This document shows positions 53,430-61,183 of a stretch of DNA of 64,000 bases, one piece after another (the stretch's first letter is position 1; each line of letters begins with the position of its first letter). The DNA is from JAEUIE01 sp046350055 (GTDB lineage: Bacteria; Planctomycetota; Planctomycetia; Gemmatales; HRBIN36). Made by a program: the position numbers and the translations under genes. The DNA lies in contig JAXMBC010000001.1 in assembly GCA_046350055.1 (NCBI GenBank), positions 992,001 through 1,056,000 of the forward strand, read 5' to 3'. The notes beneath the pieces were generated by a model that saw only the letters and a program-made list of their open reading frames with translations, was not told the DNA's origin and did not search any database.

Positions 53430-54653
53430 TCAGTTCGCTGGGACCTGGGTAACATCGTGCAGCAGGCCTTCCACCTGCTGCAGCATCTTCATCACCCGCT
53501 CGACCGCAGCGGGGCCATACTGTTGCGTCAGCCGCTGCAGCAGCTCCGCCCACTGATCCACCTGCCCGCCAGATACCTGCCCCGCACTCTTCACCTGGCT
53601 GGTGAACACCTGGCTCGCCGCCACCCGAGCCGTGCCACTGGCTTTCAGATTGCCCACAAACTGCTCGCTCTCCTGCAGTGCAGCCTGCAGCGTATCGTAG
53701 AGCATCTTCTGCGAAGCCCGCTCGCCCAGCAGCAGCTTCAGCAGCACACTCGCCAGTGGCTGCCAGGCGGTCAGCCGCTCGCTGTCCTCTTTCTGGAACA
53801 AGCCTGACGACTGCCGGTCGAAGAGTTCCAGTACCACTGTGAGCGACGGGCTGACATGCAAGGCCATGCCTAACAGTTGTTGATGCTTCGCTTCCTGGGG
53901 CGATAACGCCACATTGCTCAGTTGTCGTGTCGCTGCCAGCGAGGTGGCCAGCGGTGCGGGGGCCAGGCTGGCTATCGCTGCCGCGAGCGACTGGGAGTAC
54001 GCCACCGGCTGAGTCGTCATCCGCTGGCCGGTGTGATCATAGACCAGCAGTTGCTCTGGCTCCGCATGCTGGGCGACAAACTGCCTGACCACCAGCAGCC
54101 CCGACGACGCCCCGGTCAGTTGCAAAGCAAACTGCATGAACTGCCCGACAATCTGCTCCAGATGTACACCCTCCTGCTGCAGCACGCTGGCCGTCTCCAG
54201 GCGAGGCAGCGCCTCGGCCACCACGGCCCGGAACCGATCGAGTTGCTGATGAATCAGCCTCTCCCGCTTCAGTGGCTGGATGCGTTCGAGCTGCTTCTTC
54301 ACCGATGTCAGGAACTTCTCACGGGTGAGGTCGTGGTTCTTGTCGAGATAGTCCCGCACCCCCAACCGCAGCGCATCCAGTGGTGTCGCCTTGTGGGCAT
54401 AACCCGTCACCAGAATAGCAATCAGCTCCCGCTGAAACTCGTGCAAGTCCTCGAGCAGTTGCAAACCATTCAGCCCCGCCCCCAGGTTCCAGTCGAGGAT
54501 GGCCAGGTCGATAGCTTGCCGGCCAGCCAGTTGCAGCGCCGCCGCCGCATCACCCGCGACCAGCACCTCGACAGGCAACTTGCTGCCAGCCAGCCACTCG
54601 CTCAACGTCGTACGGACGGAGACTTCGTCCTCCACGATCAGGATCGTATCCAT
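53430..54653 (-). CDS. Response regulator with C-terminal GAF-like region
   Basis: 407 aa. The receiver domain (residues 1-125) has the acidic pair Glu8/Asp9, phosphoacceptor Asp54 in LAILDWNLG, Thr/Gly in VTGYAHK and Lys in RDYLDKN. Residues about 130-330 form an unknown region compatible with a GAF fold; residues 335-407 are Gln/Ser-rich and helical. There is no DNA-binding domain, so output is probably protein-protein. Coupled to the subtilase gene; both may form a signal-controlled proteolysis module (inference). Confidence 0.85.
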   Translation of the reverse strand: MDTILIVEDEVSVRTTLSEWLAGSKLPVEVLVAGDAAAALQLAGRQAIDLAILDWNLGAGLNGLQLLEDLHEFQRELIAILVTGYAHKATPLDALRLGVRDYLDKNHDLTREKFLTSVKKQLERIQPLKRERLIHQQLDRFRAVVAEALPRLETASVLQQEGVHLEQIVGQFMQFALQLTGASSGLLVVRQFVAQHAEPEQLLVYDHTGQRMTTQPVAYSQSLAAAIASLAPAPLATSLAATRQLSNVALSPQEAKHQQLLGMALHVSPSLTVVLELFDRQSSGLFQKEDSERLTAWQPLASVLLKLLLGERASQKMLYDTLQAALQESEQFVGNLKASGTARVAASQVFTSQVKSAGQVSGGQVDQWAELLQRLTQQYGPAAVERVMKMLQQVEGLLHDVTQVPAN

Positions 54654-54811
54654 GCACCACCTCCCGACAGGGCCACGGATAGTCTAGCGGTTGCCGTGGC
54701 GTCTGCATTCTGGACGCCCGTATTCTTTGGCACTGAGTTCATGAGGCACATGGGTGCAATAAGAATTGCAGCCCTCGCCAACACTACCTTTTGTTAACGG
54801 GGCACATCGTT

Positions 54812-54850
54812 CCCCTCTCCCCACCGGGGAGAGGGGGCAGGGGTGAGGGG
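54812..54850 (+). repeat. Family A hairpin/G-tract repeat, copy 4
   Basis: G-tracts GGGG-AGA-GGGGG-CA-GGGG-TGA-GGGG, followed by GGCGCAGCCCTTCGTG. Lies in the gene-free stretch 54654-54982, which also has a heptamer array at 54945. Confidence 0.9.
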
Positions 54851-54944
54851 CTTCTTGATGCGGCGCAGCCCTTCGTGTATTTCTCCATTCCATTCTTCCT
54901 TGCCCCCAGCATCGCCATCGGTACAAACACAACAGCCACTCTAC

Positions 54945-54972
54945 TGGCTACTGGCTACTGGATTCTTGCTAC
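54945..54972 (+). repeat. Heptamer tandem array upstream of dcd
   Basis: Four units TGGCTAC, TGGCTAC, TGGATTC, TTGCTAC, ending 10 bases before the dcd start. Confidence 0.75.
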
Positions 54973-54982
54973 TAAGGTTCAC

Positions 54983-55531
54983 ATGGGTATCCTCGCCGAC
55001 TGGCAGATTGAAAAGGAAATCAAGATTGTCCCCTTCGCCAAGGACCAGGTCGCCAAGGGCGTCGTCTCCTACGGCGTCTCCAGCTACGGCTACGATGTCC
55101 GGGTCGGGCGCCACTTCAAGGTCTTTACCAACGTCTACGGCGAGATCGTCGATCCCAAGCAGTTCAGCTCCCGGGCGTTTGTCGACGTCGATGCTGATTG
55201 CTGCGTGATTCCGCCCAACAGCTTCGCCCTGGCGGAAACAGTCGAATACTTCGAAATCCCCCGCGACATCCTCGCCATCTGCCTGGGCAAAAGCACCTAT
55301 GCCCGCTGTGGCATCATTGTCAACGTCACGCCGCTCGAACCCGAATGGCGGGGCAAGATTACCATCGAAATCAGCAACACCACCCCCCTGCCCGCCCGCA
55401 TCTATGCCAACGAAGGCATCGCCCAGATCCTCTTCCTGCGTGCCGATGAAGTGTGCAAGCGTAGCTACGCCGACAAGTCAGGCAAGTATCAGGACCAGCC
55501 TGGCCTGACCCTGCCCTTTGTGCAAAAATAG
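54983..55531 (+). CDS. dcd: dCTP deaminase
   Basis: 182 aa from the ATG at 54983; the frame extends upstream through repeat sequence only. Converts dCTP to dUTP for thymidylate synthesis. Signatures: YGVSSYGYDVRVGRHFKVF, CVIPPNSFALAETVEYFEIP, LGKSTYARCGIIVNVTPLEP (active-site Ser/Arg and Glu region) and NEGIAQILFLRADE. Length is normal for a trimeric Dcd. A bifunctional dCTP deaminase/dUTPase form is possible. It stands alone between repeat arrays. Confidence 0.93.
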   Translation: MGILADWQIEKEIKIVPFAKDQVAKGVVSYGVSSYGYDVRVGRHFKVFTNVYGEIVDPKQFSSRAFVDVDADCCVIPPNSFALAETVEYFEIPRDILAICLGKSTYARCGIIVNVTPLEPEWRGKITIEISNTTPLPARIYANEGIAQILFLRADEVCKRSYADKSGKYQDQPGLTLPFVQK

Positions 55532-55600
55532 CATGAAACGGCGAGATTTTCGCCCCAAGTTGATGTAGGATAAGAGTCCGTACTGGATGCCTTCATCTAT

Positions 55601-55663
55601 TGGCTTCTGGCTACTGGCTTCTGAATTCTAGCTCCTGGCTCCTAACTTCTAGCTCCCAGCTTC
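55601..55663 (+). repeat. Nine-unit heptamer tandem array
   Basis: Nine strictly 7-base units: TGGCTTC, TGGCTAC, TGGCTTC, TGAATTC, TAGCTCC, TGGCTCC, TAACTTC, TAGCTCC, CAGCTTC, ending 14 bases before the start of the TPR gene. The longest plus-strand-type array in the window. Confidence 0.88.
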
Positions 55664-55677
55664 TAAGGAACCTCCCC

Positions 55678-57189
55678 ATGCGCAGCTTCTGGACGTACGC
55701 GGCCCTGGCCGGTCTGTGCGGCGCCCTGGCAACCTCGCCCAGCCTCGCTCAGCCCATCGGCAGCAACCCGCCCCTCCCCGGTAAACAGCAGCCTCCCGCG
55801 TCCGATACCGGGTCCTCCGCCGCGCAGCCTCCCAAAACCGGCACACCAACTACCCCTTCCACGCAGGGCAAGGACCCCGCTGACAAAGACCCCATCGTCG
55901 ATGAAGCTGCAAAGCTCTTCAACGAAGGCAAGGACGAGGATGCCTACAAGAAACTGCTGGAAGCGGTCAGCAAGAACGACAAGCTGCCTCCTGCCCGCCT
56001 CATGCTCTACCGTATGTACATGAGCAAGAATCGGGCTGCCGATGCCCGCCGGGCCATCGAGCAGAACGCTGTCGAGAATCCCGATCACCCCGATACCTAT
56101 ATCACCTTCGCCATGCTGGCCCTCTCCCAGGCCCGGTATACCGATGCCTGGCTACAGTTCCAGCGGGGCTTGCAGACCCTCGAAGGCCCCAAGAAGTGGA
56201 GCGACCAGCAGCGCAAGAGCATAGCCCTCGCCTGCCATTCCGGTCTCGCTCAGACTGCTGAATCCCGTCTCCAGTACGATGTCGCCAAGAAGCACTTCGA
56301 AGAAGTGCTGAAGCTCGACTTCCCCAAGAAGGACCTCGCTGGCTTCCGCGCCTCCCTCGGCCGCGTGCTCTTCCAGCTCGATAAGCGCGAAGAGGCCCTC
56401 AAGGAACTGCAGGCTGCCTACGTCGATGCTCCTGAACTCGAACCGCCTGGCGTTCTGATGGCCAAGATGTACACCGCCAAGGCCATGCAGGAAAAGGACA
56501 AAGCCAAGCAGCGTGAACTTGTCGCCAAATCCAAGGAGTGGTTCGAATACGCCCTGAAGACCGACCCCAAGAGCTACAAGGCACACATCTCGTATGCCGT
56601 CTGGCTCTTCGACATGTGCTATCTCGACAAGGCCTACTTCCCCCTCGCGGAAGAGGAACTCAAGGAAGCCATCAAGCTCGATCCCAAGGCCTACGACAAC
56701 AAGATTCTCCGTGGCATGATGTACCGCTGGCAGGGCAACTACGAAGGCGCTGAAGCGGAGTTCGAGAGTGCCTGGCGTGAAAAGCAGGAAGACTTCTATT
56801 CCCAGAATCAGCTCGTCCTGGCGCTAGTCGAACAGAAGGGCAACCCGGCCAAGATGCAGCGTGCCGTGCAACTGGCCACGGAAAACGCCCAGAAGTTCGG
56901 TGGCCGTGTGCCCGAAGCCAGTGCCACCTATGCCTACGTCATGTTCAAGAACAACCGCCTGGACGATGCCGAGAAGGCCCTGCAGATGTCCTTCCAGAGC
57001 GGGCAGTACACTGCCGACACGCTCTACTACTTCGCCTTGGTGAACCGCTACCGTGGCAAGCTGACCGAAGCTGCCGAGGCTCTCAAGCTCGCAGTCTCCC
57101 AGCCCGGCCGCTTCATGTTCCGCAAGGAAGCCACTATCGACCTGGAGCAGCTCAGCGGCAACCGCGCCCCGACCGCTCCCACCAAGTAA
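55678..57189 (+). CDS. Exported TPR-repeat protein
   Basis: 503 aa from the ATG at 55678. Signal peptide (MRSFWTYAALAGLCGALATSPSLAQ), a Pro/Gly/Thr-rich linker (about 26-65), then TPR-type units: AKLFNEGKDEDAYKKLLEAV, DAWLQFQRGLQTLEG, EEALKELQAAYVDAPEL, LDEAKELKEAIKLDPKA-like segment, NYEGAEAEFESAWREKQEDF, DDAEKALQMSFQSGQYT. Probably a periplasmic scaffold. Function unassigned. Confidence 0.8.
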   Translation: MRSFWTYAALAGLCGALATSPSLAQPIGSNPPLPGKQQPPASDTGSSAAQPPKTGTPTTPSTQGKDPADKDPIVDEAAKLFNEGKDEDAYKKLLEAVSKNDKLPPARLMLYRMYMSKNRAADARRAIEQNAVENPDHPDTYITFAMLALSQARYTDAWLQFQRGLQTLEGPKKWSDQQRKSIALACHSGLAQTAESRLQYDVAKKHFEEVLKLDFPKKDLAGFRASLGRVLFQLDKREEALKELQAAYVDAPELEPPGVLMAKMYTAKAMQEKDKAKQRELVAKSKEWFEYALKTDPKSYKAHISYAVWLFDMCYLDKAYFPLAEEELKEAIKLDPKAYDNKILRGMMYRWQGNYEGAEAEFESAWREKQEDFYSQNQLVLALVEQKGNPAKMQRAVQLATENAQKFGGRVPEASATYAYVMFKNNRLDDAEKALQMSFQSGQYTADTLYYFALVNRYRGKLTEAAEALKLAVSQPGRFMFRKEATIDLEQLSGNRAPTAPTK

Positions 57190-57206
57190 CCCACAATGCC
57201 TACGCA

Positions 57207-57239
57207 CGAAAACGCCTCCCCGGTGGGGAGGCGTTTTCG
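57207..57239. terminator. Bidirectional terminator between TPR gene and head cassette
   Basis: A 15-bp perfect stem (CGAAAACGCCTCCCC with its complement) around a 3-base loop, with A-run and T-run flanks on the two strands, between convergent genes. Confidence 0.88.
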
Positions 57240-57245
57240 TTGGTT

Positions 57246-57722
57246 CTACTGCTGCCCCGCCGCATTCACACCCCAGTAGGCCGACTGGAACCGTACCATC
57301 ACCCGGGTCTTCGACACCGGATCACGGCGGACACAGCGACCACAGGCACTCGCCGCGGTCGAGGTCTTCTTCAGCCGGGCATCCAGTAGTGCGTTGCCGC
57401 TGGCCTTCACCAGCGTCAGCATGTCGCCGATCTCGTGCACTTCGTCCTCACAGTCCATCTCGTAGACCGCCAGGGGCGAAATATCCACGGGGAAATCGAG
57501 GCTCGCCCCGCTGCCCGCCGGATGATCCGCCTGGGCGATACCCAGGAAGTGGTTGTTGAAATTACCCAGCGTGGTGGCGAGATCGGTGTTCCACGTCTCA
57601 CTTCCTGCCGGCTTGGCATCATCGGTATCGAGAAAGAGCAGGTCGCCCATCTCGATCTCCGTCGCGGAATCCACCGCCACCCGCACAATCATCTGCTGAC
57701 CATATCGGTGTCGCATGCTCAT
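57246..57722 (-). CDS. Phage-like head decoration/cement protein (tentative)
   Basis: 158 aa with AGGAGA before the ATG. Beta-rich sequence: VRVAVDSATEIEMGDLLFLDTDDAKPAG, then FLGIAQADHPAGSG and LAVYEMDCEDEVHEIGDMLTL, ending in VMVRFQSAYWGV. The VGDLlyLDTDDAKPA/FLGvA/feF-DC-EIGD order resembles small capsid-associated proteins encoded next to capsid genes. Last gene of the minus-strand cassette. The assignment rests on pattern and position. Confidence 0.5.
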   Translation of the reverse strand: MSMRHRYGQQMIVRVAVDSATEIEMGDLLFLDTDDAKPAGSETWNTDLATTLGNFNNHFLGIAQADHPAGSGASLDFPVDISPLAVYEMDCEDEVHEIGDMLTLVKASGNALLDARLKKTSTAASACGRCVRRDPVSKTRVMVRFQSAYWGVNAAGQQ

Positions 57723-57757
57723 TTCTTGTCTCCTGTTGTTGTCGAAAGTTTCAAAGA

Positions 57758-57887
57758 GAAGTCAGGAGCCAGCAGACAGAAGACAGAAGAAAGGTAGAGC
57801 CTATTCATTCTGCCTTCTCTCTTCCATCTCCTGACTCATGTCTTCTGGTTTCTGGCTCCTGTCTTCTGACTTCTATCTCCTATCTCC
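57758..57887. repeat. Inverted pair of heptamer arrays inside the head cassette
   Basis: 57758-57792 has five units (GAAGTCA, GGAGCCA, GCAGACA, GAAGACA, GAAGAAA). 57811-57887 has eleven units in the opposite orientation (TGCCTTC, TCTCTTC, CATCTCC, TGACTCA and others). Only 18 bases separate the arms. The pair fills the space between the last two cassette genes. Confidence 0.85.
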
Positions 57888-57891
57888 TTCC

Positions 57892-58380
57892 TCAAGGCAT
57901 CTCGCCAGGAGCCAGCGCGTACAGCGCACGATTGCTCGTCACTGCAGCGAATTGATAACGCAGACCGAGGGCATCAGCCCAGTAACTCCGGAAGAACAGC
58001 GTGTTCACCTCCCGGAACTTCCGATAGAGCCCCGGCGTGCCGGGGGCATAGTGCAGGAACAGTTCGTAGTCAGCCTCGCTGAGTGCAGTGCGAAGAACCT
58101 CCCACGTCGTCAGGGTTGCATCGCGATCCTCCACTACCGGCTCCCCTGAACTGCCCAGCGGAAAGAACCCGTCGATCCAGACAGTGATGCCATCCGCGAG
58201 GAGAGCCTCACCAAAACGGGCGCCGTCCGCCGGTACCACCGGCCCGGTGCCGAAGGTCTCGATCACCTCCGCCCGCTGGACGGTGCCTTCCAGCGGCAGC
58301 GTCTCGCCCGGGCTGCCGAAGTGGATCGCGAACCGCTCCGCCGCCAGCGGTGCTTCGAGCACCTTCCACGGACTGCTCAT
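57892..58380 (-). CDS. Head cassette protein of unknown function
   Basis: 162 aa. Its ATG overlaps the previous gene's TGA (ATGA at 58380-58377), so translation is coupled. Acidic N-terminal half (ERFAIHFGSPGETLPLEGTVQRAEVIETFG) and aromatic C-terminal half (DYELFLHYAPGTPGLYRKFREVNTLFFRSYWADALGLRYQF). Position after the capsid gene suggests a head-completion or head-tail connector role; no family was recognised. The final codons reach into the edge of the heptamer array. Confidence 0.5.
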   Translation of the reverse strand: MSSPWKVLEAPLAAERFAIHFGSPGETLPLEGTVQRAEVIETFGTGPVVPADGARFGEALLADGITVWIDGFFPLGSSGEPVVEDRDATLTTWEVLRTALSEADYELFLHYAPGTPGLYRKFREVNTLFFRSYWADALGLRYQFAAVTSNRALYALAPGEMP

Positions 58381-58646
58381 GCATCACCTCCCGTCGGCTG
58401 CAGCACCGTCTCCTCCCACACCGGCAGCCGGGCCAGCTCCTGCACATACTGGTACCGGCAGCTCAGCAGCCAGCGGAGGTACTCCGTCCGCTGCACCGTG
58501 CGGTCACCCGCGCGGAAGGTCGCCCCGGCATCGGGGTTCTCGTCGCTCAGCACACCCAGGACCAGCAGATCGATCTTCTTGATCAAACCGTGCAACTGGG
58601 CTGCTGTCCGCGGCGAAGCACTCAGCGTTTCCAAGTCAACTGGCAT
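58377..58646 (-). CDS. Small head cassette protein
   Basis: 89 aa, helical, with AGGAGA overlapping the capsid gene's stop as its ribosome site and only 9 bases between the genes. Sequence TAAQLHGLIKKIDLLVLGVLSDENPDAGATFRAGDRTVQR has no recognised family. Translationally coupled at both ends, hence part of the same operon. Confidence 0.55.
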   Translation of the reverse strand: MPVDLETLSASPRTAAQLHGLIKKIDLLVLGVLSDENPDAGATFRAGDRTVQRTEYLRWLLSCRYQYVQELARLPVWEETVLQPTGGDA

Positions 58647-58655
58647 GATGTTCTC

Positions 58656-59855
58656 CTAGCTGCCGATCATCTTGAGGACGAAGCGATGATCGAGGGCATT
58701 GATGCCGCCGAAGTAGCGGACCTTGAACCGGGCCACGACGTCGCGATCGAAGTTGTCCCCTTCGCTCGCTGCCTGGCGGAACACCTGCACCGGCCAGATT
58801 TCCTTCCAGATGAACTGCCGGGGGAAGTCGCCCAGGTACCAGTTGGTCGTGCTGATCTGATCCAGGTGCGGCGACGATAGCACCGTAAACGCCCCACGCA
58901 GCGGATTGCCACCAAAAGCAGAACCACCCGACGTCGCCGGCACCAGCGTCGCATTCACGATCTGCAGCGCCTTGATCTCCAGCGACTTGGGCACCAGCAG
59001 AATGCGAGGCTGCCAGGCAATCGGCTCACCATCCTCCGGTGCGTGGCGGTCATCCTTCACATACACCGCATGAAACTTCAGTGGCGCCGCCAGCGATGTC
59101 CAGTCCGCCAGGGGCAACGCTGCATCAAACCCGCTATACGGATTGTCCGGCCCGATCACATTCAGGTTGTCCGCATCATCCTGATAGAGACTCGTCAGCG
59201 TGCCACTGGGGCGATAGACGCCGGTGCCCGTCGTTGCGTTGTAATCAGCATCGACCGCGCCGCGGACGATGGTCTTCTCCCGCTCTTGTCTGGTGGCTTC
59301 CCCCAGCCGGGCGGCTCGACGCAGGAGTTCATTGGTCTGGTCGAAGTGCACCGCTTCTTCCGTGATGGAGAGCAGCCTGCCCTTCTTGCTTTCGACCGTG
59401 CTGACATACTTGTCGCCGATGCTCGCCTCTTCGTAAGGCATGCCCTCCTTCACTTCACGCGGCCCCTGCAGCGCGGTGAAGCCGGGGATGCGTTCGTTCC
59501 GCACCGACGACCGTTCGACCGTGACCAGTTGATCGCCAATCCCCGCCGCCTGATCGTAGGCATCCATCACCCGGCGGGCGATGACGGCACCGGTCACGGT
59601 CTGAAACAGATTGATGCCCAGGTCCGCTTCACTCAGCGTGCTGGAGAGTTGCTCCGCATCGGTCACATAGACCCGCTGCCGGGCCGCCAGCGTGGGCAAG
59701 GTCTGCGAAGTCGGCCCGACACACGCCTCCCACAATTGCCTGATGCTGAAGTCTTCGGGAGCCAGTTCCCGCGTATCGAGCAGGTTCTGTACGCACTCAT
59801 AAAAACGCCGAGGTCCCATGCTCTGACGCAGTTGACGCAAATCGTAACGAATCAT
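58656..59855 (-). CDS. Phage-like major capsid protein
   Basis: 399 aa with GGAG 7 bases before the ATG. Located between the prohead protease and small head genes, the standard position of the capsid gene. Features include an N-terminal helical part, a long central beta-rich region (VTVERSSVRNERIPGFTALQGPREVKEGMPYEEASIGDKYVS, ESKKGRLLSITEEAVHFDQTNEL) and the closing segment FDRDVVARFKVRYFGGINALDHRFVLKMIGS, all typical of HK97-type or related capsid proteins that end in a receptor-like beta domain. The exact family was not verified. Confidence 0.72.
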   Translation of the reverse strand: MIRYDLRQLRQSMGPRRFYECVQNLLDTRELAPEDFSIRQLWEACVGPTSQTLPTLAARQRVYVTDAEQLSSTLSEADLGINLFQTVTGAVIARRVMDAYDQAAGIGDQLVTVERSSVRNERIPGFTALQGPREVKEGMPYEEASIGDKYVSTVESKKGRLLSITEEAVHFDQTNELLRRAARLGEATRQEREKTIVRGAVDADYNATTGTGVYRPSGTLTSLYQDDADNLNVIGPDNPYSGFDAALPLADWTSLAAPLKFHAVYVKDDRHAPEDGEPIAWQPRILLVPKSLEIKALQIVNATLVPATSGGSAFGGNPLRGAFTVLSSPHLDQISTTNWYLGDFPRQFIWKEIWPVQVFRQAASEGDNFDRDVVARFKVRYFGGINALDHRFVLKMIGS

Positions 59856-60018
59856 GTCTTATCTCCAGTAAGTGAAAAGTGATCGAAAGACGTGGCATGG
59901 TCATGCATGTACTCATGTTTGACCCTGCTATTCTGCAACTGACTTGCAGCTTCCCAGGGTCGAGCGGAGTACCGCACGACCCTGCCACCATTGCTAAACG
60001 ACAAGGTGCTGGTCTGTT

Positions 60019-60057
60019 CCCCTCTCCCCACCGGGGAGAGGGGCTAGGGGTGAGGGG
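60019..60057 (+). repeat. Family A hairpin/G-tract repeat, copy 5
   Basis: G-tracts GGGG-AGA-GGGG-CTA-GGGG-TGA-GGGG on the plus strand, then GGCGAAGCCCATCGTG. It sits in the 228-base space between the protease and capsid genes of the head cassette. Confidence 0.9.
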
Positions 60058-60083
60058 ATCCTCCCACGGCGAAGCCCATCGTG

Positions 60084-60809
60084 TTACACGCCTCGTATCG
60101 CTGCCACCAGCGACTGCTTCACCGATGGCTCCACCTCCGCTACCCTCCCCATCGAAACAGGAGCTTCCTGCTGCAGCCGCCCGCTCCACTCCTCCAGCCA
60201 GCGAAGCAGCTCCCCAGGCTCCGGGTGCACCCGCAACAGTTGCTGCAGCCCCTCGTTCCGCCACAGCGCCGGCAGCGACGACCCGGCCAGCAACTGTGCC
60301 ACCCCGTCTTCCCCGGTGCTCTCCTGGAAAGATCGCGTCGTGGCCGGGAACGCGACGATGTCTACCGAGACCACCCGCTCGATGTGCTCGACCAGTTCGC
60401 TTTGTGCTCCCCGCCTTCCCAGCACTACGTGGCTCATGCCGATGTCCTGCGGTGCCGCTTCGATCAGATCAAAGAGCCAGTCCGCATGAGGCCCCAGTAG
60501 CCGCAGATCACCCCGCAGCTTCTCGCCTTCGTACCGAGGCGTCAGCACCTGACCGGCGAAGTCCCGCAACTTCCGCCGGGTCGGACTGGTCAGCTCATCG
60601 GCATGATCGAGAAAGATGGGCCGGTTTTCGTACAGCGGCAGCGCCGCCTTCATCGCCGCCGGGCTGTAGCGATAGCCATTCCGGCTCGTGCTCCCCAGCA
60701 GCACCACGTTCCGCACCAGCCGCTGGCTCCGCTCCGCCGTCGCTTCCGCCAGCACCTCATACGATTCCTGCCGCAACGTCTCCAGCCGAGGCAGTGTTGC
60801 AACACTCAT
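60084..60809 (-). CDS. Prohead protease (phage-like)
   Basis: 241 aa from the ATG at 60809 with AAGGAG at good spacing. The segment STSRNGYRYSPAAMKAALPLYENRPIFLDHADE (residues about 42-74) is the signature of viral prohead proteases, with the His in FLDHAD the probable catalytic residue, and MSHVVLGRR plus SVDIVAFPATTRSFQES (residues about 138-175) complete the core. It trims the scaffold and capsid during head assembly. Its C-terminus (about 190-241) is variable and probably scaffold-like. Confidence 0.78.
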   Translation of the reverse strand: MSVATLPRLETLRQESYEVLAEATAERSQRLVRNVVLLGSTSRNGYRYSPAAMKAALPLYENRPIFLDHADELTSPTRRKLRDFAGQVLTPRYEGEKLRGDLRLLGPHADWLFDLIEAAPQDIGMSHVVLGRRGAQSELVEHIERVVSVDIVAFPATTRSFQESTGEDGVAQLLAGSSLPALWRNEGLQQLLRVHPEPGELLRWLEEWSGRLQQEAPVSMGRVAEVEPSVKQSLVAAIRGV

Positions 60810-60820
60810 GACAGCTCCTT

Positions 60821-61021
60821 TCAATCCGAGTAAGTGTGACGAGCCTGATCGCCACTGCGTCGCAGCAGCCGATACCCTCCGCCACACGGGACATAGTGAA
60901 TGCCTGCTCCAGCTTCGTGGCGAAGTTTCATGGTCCGCGCCGGCCCGACTTCCACGTCACTCAAGCTGAACACCCGAGGCAGCCGGACCACCCGCCGCAC
61001 CTTTCTCTGCACTGCTTTCAT
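60821..61021 (-). CDS. Small basic protein in the head cassette
   Basis: 66 aa from the ATG at 61021 with AGGGAG at good spacing. Basic N-terminus (MKAVQRKVRRVVRLPRVFSL) then DVEVGPARTMKLRHEAGAGIHYVPCGGGYRLLRR. No family recognised. It lies between portal and protease, 11 bases ahead of the protease start. Longer in-frame starts lack a ribosome site. Confidence 0.5.
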   Translation of the reverse strand: MKAVQRKVRRVVRLPRVFSLSDVEVGPARTMKLRHEAGAGIHYVPCGGGYRLLRRSGDQARHTYSD

Positions 61022-61183
61022 GATTAACTCCCTTGCTTGCAGAATGGAGAATGACAGAAGTCGATTCTGGATGTGGATGGTAACCATCGCCATGCGTGCG
61101 TTGTTGCTCGTCTGCTTCAAGCACTGGTGCCATGTGCAACGTTGACCAACCACATCCTCAATGACCTCGATCATTCTCAATTC

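Noticed and set aside
55601..57887. CRISPR array
   Set aside because: The repeats are 7-base tandem units without unique spacers, and no cas genes are present.
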